A DNA stretch of 64,000 nt from DATEPR01 sp036273855 (GCA_036273855.1 DASUGU010000024.1:1-64000); one strand, 5' to 3'; counted from the stretch's first letter, positions 16,212 through 24,636 are shown. Notes: generated by a model from the letters alone, not told the origin. Made by a program: numbers and translations.

Positions 16212-17300
16212 ATGACCGAGCGCAAGCTACGCGTGGCCGTCGTCTTCGGGGGCAAGAGCACCGAACACGCGGTCTCGTGCCTGTCCGCCGGCAGCGTGCT
16301 GTCCCATCTCGATCCGTCCCGGTTCGAGGTGGTGCCGATCGGCATCACCACCGAGGGCGCATGGGTGCTCGCCCAGCAGGAACCGAAGGAGCTGACCGCG
16401 GCCGACGGCGTGCTCCCGTCGGTGGACGGCGGCACCGCGCTCGCGGTGCCCGGCAGCTCCCACGAACTGGTCGTGATGGAGCCGGAGCGGGTCGGCGAGG
16501 TGCTCGGCGGGATCGACGTGGTGTTCCCGGTGCTGCACGGCGCCTACGGCGAGGACGGCACCATCCAGGGCATGCTCGAACTGGCCGGCATCCCCTACGC
16601 CGGTGCCGGCGTGCTGTCCAGCGCGGCCGCGATGGACAAGGAGTTCGGCAAGAAGCTGCTCGCCGCCGAGGGCCTGCCGATCGGCCCGTACGTGGTGCTG
16701 CGCCGCGGCCACGACACCGTGGACGAGGAGACCCGGCGGCGGTTCGGGCTGCCGGTGTTCGTGAAGCCGGCGCGGGCCGGGTCGTCCAAGGGCGTCACCA
16801 AGGTCACCGACTGGGCCGACCTGCCCGCCGCGATCGCGCACGCCAGGACGGTCGACCCGAAGGTGATCGTCGAGGCCGCGATGGTCGGCCACGAGATCGA
16901 GTGCGGCGTGCTGGAGTACCCGGACGGCCGGGTCGATGCCTCGCTGCCGGCCGAGGTCCGCTTCGTCGGCGACGGCACCGACTGGTACGACTTCGATGCC
17001 AAGTACCTGGACGACTCCTGCGAGTTCGACGTGCCGGCGAAACTGCCGGACGCGGTGGTCGCGACCGTGCGCGAGACGGCGGTGCGGGCGTTCCACGCCC
17101 TGGACTGCCAGGGACTGGCCAGGGTGGACTTCTTCGTCGGTCCCGACGACACGGTGACCGTGAACGAGGTCAACACCATGCCCGGCTTCACCGAGACGTC
17201 GATGTTCCCGAAGATGTGGGCGGTCACCGGCGTCGACTTCGGCACGCTGCTCACCACGATCGTGGAGACGGCGATCGCCAGGGGCACGGGCCTGCGCTGA
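16212..17300 (+). CDS. ddl: D-alanine--D-alanine ligase
   Basis: ATP-grasp enzyme that makes the D-Ala-D-Ala dipeptide of peptidoglycan. Diagnostic blocks are VVFGGKSTEHAVSCLSA, PVLHGAYGEDGTIQGMLE, FVKPARAGSSKGV and VNEVNTMPGFTETSMFP. The protein has 362 residues. ATG 16212 has no strong SD sequence. The gene belongs to the conserved gpsA-ddl-DUF3515-thiL segment. Confidence 0.97.
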   Translation: MTERKLRVAVVFGGKSTEHAVSCLSAGSVLSHLDPSRFEVVPIGITTEGAWVLAQQEPKELTAADGVLPSVDGGTALAVPGSSHELVVMEPERVGEVLGGIDVVFPVLHGAYGEDGTIQGMLELAGIPYAGAGVLSSAAAMDKEFGKKLLAAEGLPIGPYVVLRRGHDTVDEETRRRFGLPVFVKPARAGSSKGVTKVTDWADLPAAIAHARTVDPKVIVEAAMVGHEIECGVLEYPDGRVDASLPAEVRFVGDGTDWYDFDAKYLDDSCEFDVPAKLPDAVVATVRETAVRAFHALDCQGLARVDFFVGPDDTVTVNEVNTMPGFTETSMFPKMWAVTGVDFGTLLTTIVETAIARGTGLR

Positions 17301-17302
17301 GG

Positions 17303-17944
17303 TCAGAACACCGGTTTCGCCGGCAGGGTCGCACCGACCGACTCGGACACGTCCTGGATCGGCCCGGTGCCGACGTCGCCGGGCAGGGTGAGCGCCACGA
17401 CGACCGGCCGGTCCACCGCGTACCACGTGGCGAGATCGCCCGCGCTGACCCGCAGCCACTGCACGCCGTCCACGTCCAGCAGTTCCGAGGTCGGCGTCAG
17501 CTCCGGCGGCCGCTCGATGCCGCACCGCAGCACGACAGGATCATCGCCGCCACCCCACGCCGCTGCCGCCTGCGGTGCCGGTGTGGCGAGTTGCCGGGCG
17601 GCCAGCGGTGTCGCACCGTTGGCCAGTGTGGCGGGCAGTTTCCGCAGCAACGCTGCGCAGTCCGGCGAACCGGCCTGCGGCGCGTCGACCGGGACCAGCA
17701 GCAGCGGTCCGGTCGCGTTCGCCGTGGCGGACGGTTGTGTCGACGCCGCCGGCCCGCCGCTGGGACCCAGCACGATGCCCGCCACCGCGACACCCACCAC
17801 GAGCGCGACGCCGAGCACCAGCGCGGCGATCAACGGCGGGGACAGCCGCCTGCCGGCAGACTGGACTGGGGGCGCCGATCCCGTAGGATCGTGCGCCGTG
17901 CCACCCGAACCGGTGTCGTCGTTCACGATTCCTTGTGCCGTCAC
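17303..17944 (-). CDS. DUF3515 family membrane-anchored protein
   Basis: Function unknown. After a 35-residue cytoplasmic N-terminus there is one transmembrane segment (LIAALVLGVALVVGVAVAGIVLG). The extracytoplasmic domain contains two cysteines (PDCAALL and VVLRCGIERP) and the WYAVDRPVVVAL block typical of DUF3515. An M. tuberculosis counterpart (Rv2980) sits at the same place between ddl and thiL. It is cotranscribed with the Lrp-like gene (3-bp gap). GTG 17944 gives 213 residues. GTG 17926, with AAGGA just upstream, is a good alternative start. It is convergent with ddl, 2 bp between stops. Confidence 0.8.
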   Translation of the reverse strand: MTAQGIVNDDTGSGGTAHDPTGSAPPVQSAGRRLSPPLIAALVLGVALVVGVAVAGIVLGPSGGPAASTQPSATANATGPLLLVPVDAPQAGSPDCAALLRKLPATLANGATPLAARQLATPAPQAAAAWGGGDDPVVLRCGIERPPELTPTSELLDVDGVQWLRVSAGDLATWYAVDRPVVVALTLPGDVGTGPIQDVSESVGATLPAKPVF

Positions 17945-17947
17945 GGA

Positions 17948-18190
17948 TTACGAGTGGTCCAGATGAACCACCGGGCAGGTGAGCGTGCGGGTGATGCCCT
18001 CCACGTTCTGCACCTTGGCCACCACGAGCTGGCCCAGCAGGTCGACGTTCTCCGCCTCGGCCACGACGATCACGTCGTACGGGCCGGTGACGTCCTCGGC
18101 TGTGGTGACCCCGGGAATACTGGAGATCTGCGACGCGACCGCTGCGGCCTTGCCGACCTCTGTCTGGATGAGGATGTATGCGTGGACCAC
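17948..18190 (-). CDS. Stand-alone Lrp/AsnC ligand-binding (RAM) domain protein
   Basis: An 80-residue alpha/beta RAM domain protein (AYILIQTEVGKAAAVASQIS, PGVTTAEDVTGPYDVIVVAEA) without any DNA-binding helix. In this family the RAM domain binds amino acids and oligomerises. A stand-alone version may modulate a full Lrp protein, or act as a small sensor. GTG 18190 has AAGGGG upstream. It precedes DUF3515 as a two-gene unit and is divergent from thiL. Confidence 0.88.
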   Translation of the reverse strand: MVHAYILIQTEVGKAAAVASQISSIPGVTTAEDVTGPYDVIVVAEAENVDLLGQLVVAKVQNVEGITRTLTCPVVHLDHS

Positions 18191-18324
18191 GGCGTGCCCC
18201 TTCGCGTCGACGGGTCAGGTCGGGGTAGGAACGTGAGCAACCGTGCCTGGCGGCACTTGAGGCAGTCAACGTACCCCAGATGGGGATCATTATGGGGTCC
18301 GACCATTCATCGCAGGAGGTAATT

Positions 18325-19299
18325 GTGCCCACGGACCTCCCTGACGAGTCGGACACCGTCGCCGATGTGGGTGAGTTCGGTCTCATCAGGCGCGTGACCG
18401 ACGGCAGGACCCAGCCGGCGACGACCTTGCTCGGTCCGGGTGACGACGCGGCCGTCGTGTCGGCGCCGGACGGCAGGGTGGTCGCCACCACCGACGTCCT
18501 GGTCGAGGGCGTGCACTTCCGTCTCGACTGGTCGACGCCCGAACAGGTGGGCCGCAAGGCGGTCGCGGTGAACCTGGCCGACATCGCGGCGATGGGTGCC
18601 GTCCCGACCGCCGTGCTGGTCGGTTTCGGCTGCCCGGCGACGACTCCGGCGTCGGTGGTGGACGAACTGTCCAGCGGCATGTGGGCCGAGGCGGGCAAGG
18701 CGGGCGCCGGCGTCGTCGGCGGCGACATGGTCACGTCGGACATGCTCGTCGTGTCGATCACCGCACTGGGTGACCTGGAGGGCAGGCAGCCGGTGACCCG
18801 ATCGGGTGCGCTGCCCGGCGACGTGCTGGCCGTGTGCGGGAAGCTCGGCTGGTCCGCGGCCGGGCTCGCCGTGCTGGGCCGGGGTTTCCGGTCGCCGGTC
18901 AGCGTCGTCGGCGCGCACCGCGCCCCCGAACCGCCCTACCCGGCGGGTGCCCAGGCGGCCCGGGCCGGTGCCACCGCGATGGTCGACGTGTCCGACGGGC
19001 TGCTCGCCGACATCGGCCACGTCGCCGACGCGTCCAACGTGCACATCGACGTGCGCACCGATCTGGTCGAGGTGCCGCAGCGGTTGGTGGACGTGGCCAC
19101 CGCGCTGGGCGCCGACGCACTGCACTGGGTCTTCACCGGCGGTGAGGACCACGCGCTCGCCGCGACGTTCCCGGAACCCGCCGCCGTGCCGGAAGGCTGG
19201 ACCACGATCGGCACGGTGCGCCGGGGCAACGGGGTCACCGTGGACGGGACGGCGTACCAGCGTCCGGCCGGATGGGAGCACTGGCGTGCCAGGAGCTGA
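18325..19299 (+). CDS. thiL: Thiamine-monophosphate kinase
   Basis: Phosphorylates thiamine monophosphate to thiamine diphosphate. The protein has 324 residues with ThiL blocks LLGPGDDAAVV, TTDVLVEGVHF, NLADIAAMGAVP, VGGDMV and DVSDGLLADIGH. GTG 18325 is chosen over upstream ATGs because a perfect AGGAGGT lies at 18314-18320. A GNAT gene begins 4 bp after its stop and is probably cotranscribed. Confidence 0.96.
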   Translation: MPTDLPDESDTVADVGEFGLIRRVTDGRTQPATTLLGPGDDAAVVSAPDGRVVATTDVLVEGVHFRLDWSTPEQVGRKAVAVNLADIAAMGAVPTAVLVGFGCPATTPASVVDELSSGMWAEAGKAGAGVVGGDMVTSDMLVVSITALGDLEGRQPVTRSGALPGDVLAVCGKLGWSAAGLAVLGRGFRSPVSVVGAHRAPEPPYPAGAQAARAGATAMVDVSDGLLADIGHVADASNVHIDVRTDLVEVPQRLVDVATALGADALHWVFTGGEDHALAATFPEPAAVPEGWTTIGTVRRGNGVTVDGTAYQRPAGWEHWRARS

Positions 19300-19303
19300 C
19301 CTG

Positions 19304-19762
19304 GTGATCAAGGTGGTTCCCTTCGACCACCCGGACGCCGTGGCGCTGATCGACGAGGTGCAACAGGTCTACATCGCGCTGTACGGCGGCCACGACCGCA
19401 CCCGCACGTCGCCCGACGAGTTCGCCCCGCCCCAGGGCCTGTTCCTGGTCGGCTACGCGGTGGGCGAGCCGGTGGCGTGCGGCGGTTGGCGGCTGCACGA
19501 CCTGATCGGCCCCACCGACGCCGAACTGAAGCGGATGTACGTGACGCCGAAGGCCAGGGGACTGGGCTACGCGCGGGCGATCCTGGCCGAACTGGAACGA
19601 ACGGCCGCGGCCGCCGGGCGCACCCGGATGGTGCTGGAGACCGGCACGAGACAGCCGGAGGCGTTGGCACTGTACGAGTCGACGGGCTACCTGCCGGTGC
19701 CCAACTTCAGCCTGCATGCGCATTCACCGATGAGCCGATGCCTCGGCAAGGAACTGGGCTAG
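19304..19762 (+). CDS. GNAT-family N-acetyltransferase
   Basis: Acetyl-CoA-dependent acetyltransferase of unknown substrate. The CoA-binding motif A reads LKRMYVTPKARGLGYARAIL (RGLGYA is the Q/RxxGxG/A loop), followed by the C-terminal LYESTGYLPVP block. GTG 19304 has AGGAG eight bases upstream and gives 152 residues starting MIKVVPFDHPDAV. GTG 19286, inside thiL, is an alternative. It is coupled to thiL. Confidence 0.85.
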   Translation: MIKVVPFDHPDAVALIDEVQQVYIALYGGHDRTRTSPDEFAPPQGLFLVGYAVGEPVACGGWRLHDLIGPTDAELKRMYVTPKARGLGYARAILAELERTAAAAGRTRMVLETGTRQPEALALYESTGYLPVPNFSLHAHSPMSRCLGKELG

Positions 19763-19771
19763 CGACACTCA

Positions 19772-19822
19772 GGTAAAACTTGACGTCCACCGAGCGCTCG
19801 ATGCTGAAACTACAGTTTTACC
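19772..19822 (+). promoter_or_regulatory. Probable AbiEi operator: widely spaced 9-bp inverted repeat
   Basis: ggtaaaact (19772-19780) is the exact reverse complement of agttttacc (19814-19822). The repeat brackets a ttgacg hexamer at 19780-19785 and ends 11 bp before the antitoxin start. AbiEi antitoxins of type IV systems repress their own promoter by binding inverted repeats, which fits. The site is AT-rich in an otherwise GC-rich region. Confidence 0.65.
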
Positions 19823-19832
19823 GTAGGATGAG

Positions 19833-20432
19833 GTGGTGTCGGTTGATCGGCGTGGTCGTCGGCGGCAGCTCTTCGAGGTAGCCGCTGGGCAAGGCGGCTA
19901 CTTCACGGCCGCTCAGGCGAAAACGCTCGGCTATTCCTACCCGGCGCAGGCCAATCACGTGGGGGCCGGTAACTGGTCGCGTGTCGGTCGCGGGCTGTTC
20001 CGCCTCGTCGAGTGGGTTCCGGGCGAACATGACGAACTCGCTCGCTGGACCCTGTGGTCACGGGAGCGAGCGGTCGTGTCCCATGAGTCGGCGATGAGCG
20101 TGCACGGCATCGGCGAGTTCGAATCACGGTTCGTCCATCTGACGGTGCCTCCAGGTTTCACCATGCGCGACAACGCCGTAGCGCCGCACTTCAACGATCT
20201 TCCCGCCGCGGACGTCGCCGACCGCTCGGGATACCGGGTCACCACCGCACTGCGAACGCTCGTCGACATCGCCGCGGACGCGCCCGATGAGGACCGACTC
20301 GCCCGTGCCATCGACGACGCGCGAACCGCCGGCCTGGTCACCGCTCGCCGCCTACGAGCCCGGGCCGAGACCGTCGACCCCCGCGCCGCGCTCTACATCG
20401 AACGCGCTCTCCGACAGGCGGAGTCGTCATGA
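19833..20432 (+). CDS. AbiEi-family antitoxin of a type IV toxin-antitoxin system
   Basis: A 199-residue protein with an N-terminal winged-helix segment (GGYFTAAQAKTLGYSYPAQA, VGRGLFRL) and an AbiEi C-terminal region (SHESAMSVHGIGEF and TALRTLVDIAADAPDEDRLARAIDDA). In such systems it represses the operon and antagonises the AbiEii nucleotidyltransferase toxin. GTG 19833 or the adjacent GTG 19836 is the start. Its stop overlaps the ATG of the following toxin gene (ATGA), but that gene is decayed. The antitoxin itself is intact and retains its operator, so it is an orphan. Confidence 0.85.
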   Translation: MVSVDRRGRRRQLFEVAAGQGGYFTAAQAKTLGYSYPAQANHVGAGNWSRVGRGLFRLVEWVPGEHDELARWTLWSRERAVVSHESAMSVHGIGEFESRFVHLTVPPGFTMRDNAVAPHFNDLPAADVADRSGYRVTTALRTLVDIAADAPDEDRLARAIDDARTAGLVTARRLRARAETVDPRAALYIERALRQAESS

Positions 20433-21003
20433 CCTACCCATCGGCGTAGGCACTGCGTACCGCACTGGAGAACCGGCTCCTGGCACGATCCACACAGACC
20501 GGAATCAGCCTGGACCGGCTGCGCAGACGGGTGATGTTCGAACGCGTCATCGCCCGCATTCAAGCGGCAGAGCCAGGACAATAGGTGCTCAAGGGTGGCA
20601 TGGCACTCGAGATTCGCCTACGTGATGACAATGGCGGGTTCCCCACGTGGCGCGCCGAGGTCGGCGCGCAGTTGGCTGAGAAGCCCTTCGGCCGCGTCGA
20701 GCTCGATGTGTCCGCAGGGCTCGCGAGCTGCACGGTACCGACATGCTCGCCGTACCCGACTCCTTGGGCGGGATACCAGGCGTTGAGGCTGAAGCGGTCA
20801 ACATCCACCGGCACGCCGCGGTTCGTGCCGTATGGCTCGAACGAGATGACGCCGATCCACCGGGCGACCTCCCGCCGCTGCCGAAGTCGTGGCCGGATCG
20901 CTACCGGCGACTCGCCGCCGGCCACGCCACGGACATTCCGTCGTACCGTGCGGCCGTCGGTCAGGTCACCCAGCTGTGGCTCACCATGTTCCCCCGCGAG
21001 TGA
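20429..21003 (+). pseudogene. Decayed AbiEii-type nucleotidyltransferase toxin
   Basis: Remnant of the toxin partner. ATG 20429 starts MTYPSA, then an amber codon at 20447-20449. The same frame continues with ALRTALENRLLARS and RVMFERVIARIQAAEPGQ, meets a second amber at 20582-20584, then VLKGGMALEIRLRDD, the toxin family's nucleotidyltransferase start. The following Asp-rich catalytic segment (usually T-K-D-x-D) is absent, suggesting a deletion near 20633. GGFPTWRAEVGAQLAEKPFGR continues in frame, but the next conserved parts (MLAVPDSLG, then HRHA joined directly to VRAVWLERDDADPPGD) lie in another frame with a further piece missing. The ending WPDRYRRLAAGH and LWLTMFPRE is preserved. An active toxin cannot be made. 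Confidence 0.85.
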
Positions 21004-21063
21004 TCCGGCGGCACGTGACAGGCAGACTGGTCAGGACTTCGAGGCACGACCTAGGAGGACACG

Positions 21064-21585
21064 GTGCCGATCTACGCCCTGGGTGAGCTGGAACCGACCA
21101 TCGACGCCGACGCGTACGTCCATCCGGACGCGACCGTGATCGGCGACGTGCGGCTCGGGGCGTTCGCGTCGGTGTGGCCGCAGGCCGTGCTGCGCGGCGA
21201 CAACGGCTACATCGAGGTCGGCGAGCGGACCAGCGTCCAGGACGGCACGGTGGTGCACTGCACCGAGTTCACGCCGACGGTGATCGGCCGGGAGTGCGTG
21301 ATCGGCCACAACGTGCACATCGAGGGCGCCACGATCGGCGACGGCTGCCTGATCGCGTCGGGTTCCGTGGTGCTCAACGGAGCGGTCGTCGAGCCGGGCG
21401 CGATTCTCGGCGCGGGTGGCGTGATCTCCTTCAACGGCCGCATTCCCGCGCGCCGCATGGCACTGGGCGTGCCGGCGAAGGTACGCGAGGGGTACGAGGT
21501 GCCCGAGCACGCCTGGCAGGCCATCGTGGACGGCTACGTCGAGCGGATCGCCGTGTTCCGCGGCAAGCTCCGTCGCCTGGACTAG
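21064..21585 (+). CDS. Gamma-carbonic anhydrase family protein
   Basis: Left-handed beta-helix protein of hexapeptide repeats (residues about 15-125), with the gamma-CA metal-site pattern in QAVLRGDNGYIEVGERTSVQDG, VVHC and VIGHNVHIEG, which supply three histidines. It is expected to hydrate CO2, though many homologues have no proven activity. The protein has 173 residues. GTG 21064 has AGGAGG upstream. It is followed after 11 bp by ung. Confidence 0.88.
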   Translation: MPIYALGELEPTIDADAYVHPDATVIGDVRLGAFASVWPQAVLRGDNGYIEVGERTSVQDGTVVHCTEFTPTVIGRECVIGHNVHIEGATIGDGCLIASGSVVLNGAVVEPGAILGAGGVISFNGRIPARRMALGVPAKVREGYEVPEHAWQAIVDGYVERIAVFRGKLRRLD

Positions 21586-21596
21586 AGTGACCGCCC

Positions 21597-22274
21597 GTGA
21601 CCGCACGTCCCCTCACCGATGTCGTGGCGCCGGACTGGGCGCAGGCGCTGGCACCCGTCGCCGACCGGATCTCCGGCATGGGCGACTTCCTGCGGGCGGA
21701 GGTGGCCGCCGGGCGGCGCTACCTGCCGTCCGGGGAGAACGTGCTGCGCGCCTTCCAGCAACCCTTCGCCCAGGTGCGGGTGCTGATCGTCGGCCAGGAC
21801 CCCTATCCGACGCCCGGCCATCCGGTTGGCCTGAGCTTTTCCGTGGCGCCGGACGTGCGGCCGCTGCCCAAGAGCCTGGTCAACATCTTCCAGGAGTACT
21901 GCGCCGACCTGGGTTTTCCGCCGCCCACCAACGGTGACCTGTCGCCGTGGACCGAACGCGGTGTGCTGCTGCTGAACCGGGCCCTCACGGTCGCGCCCAG
22001 CAGGCCGAACTCGCACCAGGGCAAGGGTTGGGAGCAGATCACCGAGCAGGCGATCATCGCGCTCGCCGAGCGGGGCACCCCGATGGTGGCGATCCTGTGG
22101 GGCCGCAACGCCCGCAACCTGCGACCGCTGCTCGGGAAGGTGCCGTGCGTCGAGTCCGCCCATCCCAGCCCGATGTCCGCGTCCGGCGGCTTTTTCGGGT
22201 CCCGGCCGTTCAGCCGGACGAATCAGCTCCTGGCTGATCAAGGAGCGGAACCGGTGGACTGGCGACTACCGTAG
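21597..22274 (+). CDS. ung: Uracil-DNA glycosylase, family 1
   Basis: Excises uracil from DNA in base-excision repair. The water-activating motif GQDPYPTPGH includes catalytic Asp68. The substrate-specificity block LLLNRALTV and the DNA-intercalating HPSPMSASGGFFGSRPFS loop are present. The 225-residue length is normal. GTG 21597 gives MTARPLTDVV. It stands in the conserved thiL-ung neighbourhood, with the AbiE remnants and gamma-CA inserted. Confidence 0.97.
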   Translation: MTARPLTDVVAPDWAQALAPVADRISGMGDFLRAEVAAGRRYLPSGENVLRAFQQPFAQVRVLIVGQDPYPTPGHPVGLSFSVAPDVRPLPKSLVNIFQEYCADLGFPPPTNGDLSPWTERGVLLLNRALTVAPSRPNSHQGKGWEQITEQAIIALAERGTPMVAILWGRNARNLRPLLGKVPCVESAHPSPMSASGGFFGSRPFSRTNQLLADQGAEPVDWRLP

Positions 22275-22278
22275 GCCG

Positions 22279-22746
22279 ATGAGTTTCCAGAAGACCCCTG
22301 GTGGCACCACGGGCCGCCGGTCCAGCGGCAAGGCCAACGCGGTCACCAAGTTCGTCCAGCGCATGATGATCCGGCAGCACAAGCGCAAGGGCGACAAGTT
22401 CATGGGAATGGACCTGTTGTACCTGACCACGGTCGGCGCCCGCTCCGGCAACACCCATACGAATCCGGTCGCCTACTTCCGGGACGGTGACGACGCCTGG
22501 CTGGTGGTGGCGTCCGCCGCCGGCGCGGCGACGCATCCCAGCTGGTACCACAATCTGGCCGCCCATCCGGACCAGGTGTCCGTCGAGGTCGGCGGTCAGC
22601 GGATCGCCGTGACGCCCACCCAACTGGACGGCCAGGAGCGGGACGACGCCTGGCAGCGGATCACCGCCGCCCAGCCGAGGTTCGCCGGCTACGAGACCAA
22701 GACCGACCGGGTGATCCCGGTGCTGCGGCTGACCCGCGCCGGATAA
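22279..22746 (+). CDS. Deazaflavin (F420)-dependent nitroreductase family protein (Ddn-like)
   Basis: A 155-residue split-barrel protein of the Ddn/F420H2-dependent quinone reductase family. Characteristic blocks are LLYLTTVGARSGNTHTNPVAY, WLVVASAAGAATHPSWYHNL and LPVLRLTR-type C-terminal VIPVLRLTRAG. Members reduce quinones or nitroimidazoles with F420H2 at the membrane. It begins 4 bp after the ung stop and is likely cotranscribed. The presence of cofC supports F420 use in this organism. Confidence 0.9.
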   Translation: MSFQKTPGGTTGRRSSGKANAVTKFVQRMMIRQHKRKGDKFMGMDLLYLTTVGARSGNTHTNPVAYFRDGDDAWLVVASAAGAATHPSWYHNLAAHPDQVSVEVGGQRIAVTPTQLDGQERDDAWQRITAAQPRFAGYETKTDRVIPVLRLTRAG

Positions 22747-22831
22747 CTCGTCCCGGCAGGGTGTCCATCGCGGGGCCCGCCGTTCGTCGTCGTGCTGAGA
22801 TGAACCCCGACGACACGAACGGGAGCACCCC

Positions 22832-23152
22832 ATGAAGTACATGATGTTCGTCTGCTACGACCCCGACCTGGAACCCAACGACGACGGCCCCACCATCGAG
22901 GAGTGGCTGGCCGAGGTCGAGGGCAAGCGGCTGGGCGGCTCGGAACTGATGTCGGTGCGGGACGCCACGACCGTGCGCACCCGGGGCCAGGAGGTGTTGC
23001 TCACCGACGGGCCGTTCGCCGAGACGCGCGAACTCATCGCGGGCTACGACGTGATCGACTGCTCCGACCTGGACGAGGCGATCCAGATCGCGTCCCGCCA
23101 CCCGTGCGCGCGGTTCGGCGCCATCGAGATCAGGCCGTTTCCGAAGGACTGA
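22832..23152 (+). CDS. YCII/DGPF-domain protein
   Basis: A 106-residue ferredoxin-like alpha/beta protein carrying the eponymous DGPF motif (LLTDGPFAETRELIAGYDVIDC) and the KYMMFVCYDPD start. Catalytic function is unknown. The gene lies 5 bp before an ECF42-type sigma factor. DGPF-sigma pairing is a recognised hallmark of ECF42, so it is likely the regulon member or partner of that sigma factor. A GGGAG site precedes ATG 22832. Confidence 0.9.
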   Translation: MKYMMFVCYDPDLEPNDDGPTIEEWLAEVEGKRLGGSELMSVRDATTVRTRGQEVLLTDGPFAETRELIAGYDVIDCSDLDEAIQIASRHPCARFGAIEIRPFPKD

Positions 23153-23157
23153 GGTGC

Positions 23158-24387
23158 ATGACGACGCAGTCCGAGATCACGGCCGTCTTCCGGGACGAGT
23201 GGGGCCGGATCGTGGCCACGCTGATCCGCATGACGGGCGACTGGGACCTGGCGGAGGAGTGTGTGCAGGACGCCTTCGCGCAGGCGCTGGAGAAATGGCC
23301 GCGCGACGGTGTCCCGCGCCGCCCTGGTGCCTGGCTCACCACCGCGGCCCGCAACCGCGCGCTGGACCGGTTGCGGCGCTCCGCCGTCGAGGCGACGAAG
23401 CTGCGGGAGGTGGCGGGGTTGCTCGGGTCGGACGGTGAGGACTACGACGACAGCGGCATCGCCGACGACCTGCTGCGGCTGGTCTTCACGTGCTGCCACC
23501 CGGCACTGACCATCGAGGCGAGGGTCGCGCTGACCCTGCGCACCATCACCGGCCTGACCACGGCCGAGATCGCCAGGGCGTTCCTGGTGCCGGAAGCGAC
23601 GATGGCCAAGCGGCTGGTGCGGGCCAAGCAGAAGATCGCCAACGCGCGCATCCCGTACCGGGTGCCGCCCGCGCATCTGCTGCCGGAGCGGACGAACTCG
23701 GTGCTCGGCGTGCTGTATCTGCTGTTCAGCGAGGGGTACGCGGCCACGGCAGGCGCCGATCTGGTCCGGCAGAGCCTGTCCGCCGAGGCGATCCGGCTGG
23801 CCAGGGTCCTGGTCGACCTGATGCCGGACGAGCCGGAGGCGGTGGGCCTGCTGGCGCTGATGCTGCTGCACGACTCGCGGCGGGAGGCGCGGCTGGACGC
23901 CGACGGCGAGCTGGTGCCGCTGGAGGAGCAGGACCGGGGCAGGTGGTCGGCGGACCGGATCGGCGAGGGCGTCGCGCTGCTGGACGGTGCCCTGCGCCGC
24001 GGCCGGCCGGGCCCATACCAGGTGCAGGCGGCCATCGCGGCCTGCCACAGCGCGGCGGCCACGGTCGAGGACACCGACTGGGCCGAGATCGCCCTGCTGT
24101 ACGGCGAGCTGGTCAGGTTCACCCCGTCACCGGTGGTCGAGCTGAACCGGGCGGTGGCCGTGGCGATGGCGGACGGTCTGGAGGCGGGGTTGGTGCTGGT
24201 CGACGAGCTGGCCGAACGAGGCGTGCTGGACGGGTACCACCTGCTGCCGGCGACCCGGGCGAGCCTGCTGCGCCGGTTGGGCCGGCACGCGGAGGCCGCC
24301 GAGGCGTACCGGGCGGCGCTGGAGCTGGCGCCGACCGACGTGGAGCGGCGCTACCTGGCGAAACAGTTGGCCGAGACGACCGGCTGA
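23158..24387 (+). CDS. ECF42-type RNA polymerase sigma factor
   Basis: Extracytoplasmic-function sigma factor of 409 residues. Region 2 is visible at residues about 10-75 (IRMTGDWDLAEECVQDAFAQAL, PGAWLTTAARNRALDRLRR) and region 4 at about 110-165 (ALTLRTITGLTTAEIARAF). A C-terminal domain of more than 200 residues with TPR-like helices (NRAVAVAMADGLEAGL, RHAEAAEAYRAALELA) is the ECF42 hallmark. No anti-sigma gene adjoins, so the C-terminal domain probably controls activity. ATG 23158 has GAGG upstream. It is paired with the DGPF protein and convergent with rpmB. Confidence 0.92.
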   Translation: MTTQSEITAVFRDEWGRIVATLIRMTGDWDLAEECVQDAFAQALEKWPRDGVPRRPGAWLTTAARNRALDRLRRSAVEATKLREVAGLLGSDGEDYDDSGIADDLLRLVFTCCHPALTIEARVALTLRTITGLTTAEIARAFLVPEATMAKRLVRAKQKIANARIPYRVPPAHLLPERTNSVLGVLYLLFSEGYAATAGADLVRQSLSAEAIRLARVLVDLMPDEPEAVGLLALMLLHDSRREARLDADGELVPLEEQDRGRWSADRIGEGVALLDGALRRGRPGPYQVQAAIAACHSAAATVEDTDWAEIALLYGELVRFTPSPVVELNRAVAVAMADGLEAGLVLVDELAERGVLDGYHLLPATRASLLRRLGRHAEAAEAYRAALELAPTDVERRYLAKQLAETTG

Positions 24388-24395
24388 CCGCATGA

Positions 24396-24429
24396 CGACG
24401 GCCCGGACGCGGAAGCGTCCGGGCCGTCG
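24396..24429. terminator. Bidirectional terminator between the sigma factor and rpmB
   Basis: Perfect 15-bp stem (24396-24410 with 24415-24429) closed by a GGAA tetraloop. It lies between two convergent stop codons and can terminate both transcripts. Confidence 0.88.
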
Positions 24430-24444
24430 GCGTCGATCAGGGCG

Positions 24445-24636
24445 TCAGCCTCGGGCGACCTTGCCGGCCTTGATGCACGAGGTGCAGACCTTCAGGCGCT
24501 TGCGCTGGGACAGGCCGACCCGGGCGCGCATGGTCTGGATGTTCGGGTTGAACCGGCGGTGGGTGCGCCGGTGCGAGTACGAGACCGACATGCCGAAGCC
24601 GGGCCCCTTGCCACAGACGTCGCAAACGGCAGCCAC
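24445..24636 (-). CDS. rpmB: 50S ribosomal protein bL28 (zinc-binding form)
   Basis: Large-subunit ribosomal protein of 63 residues. The start AAVCDVCGKGPGFGMSVSYSHRRTHRRFNPN and the later CTSCIKAGK provide the two CxxC pairs of the zinc-containing C+ form. GTG 24636 is chosen because AAGGAG lies eight bases before it and the protein then has the canonical length. GTG 24645 overlaps that site. It is transcribed divergently from the DAK2 gene. Confidence 0.96.
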   Translation of the reverse strand: MAAVCDVCGKGPGFGMSVSYSHRRTHRRFNPNIQTMRARVGLSQRKRLKVCTSCIKAGKVARG

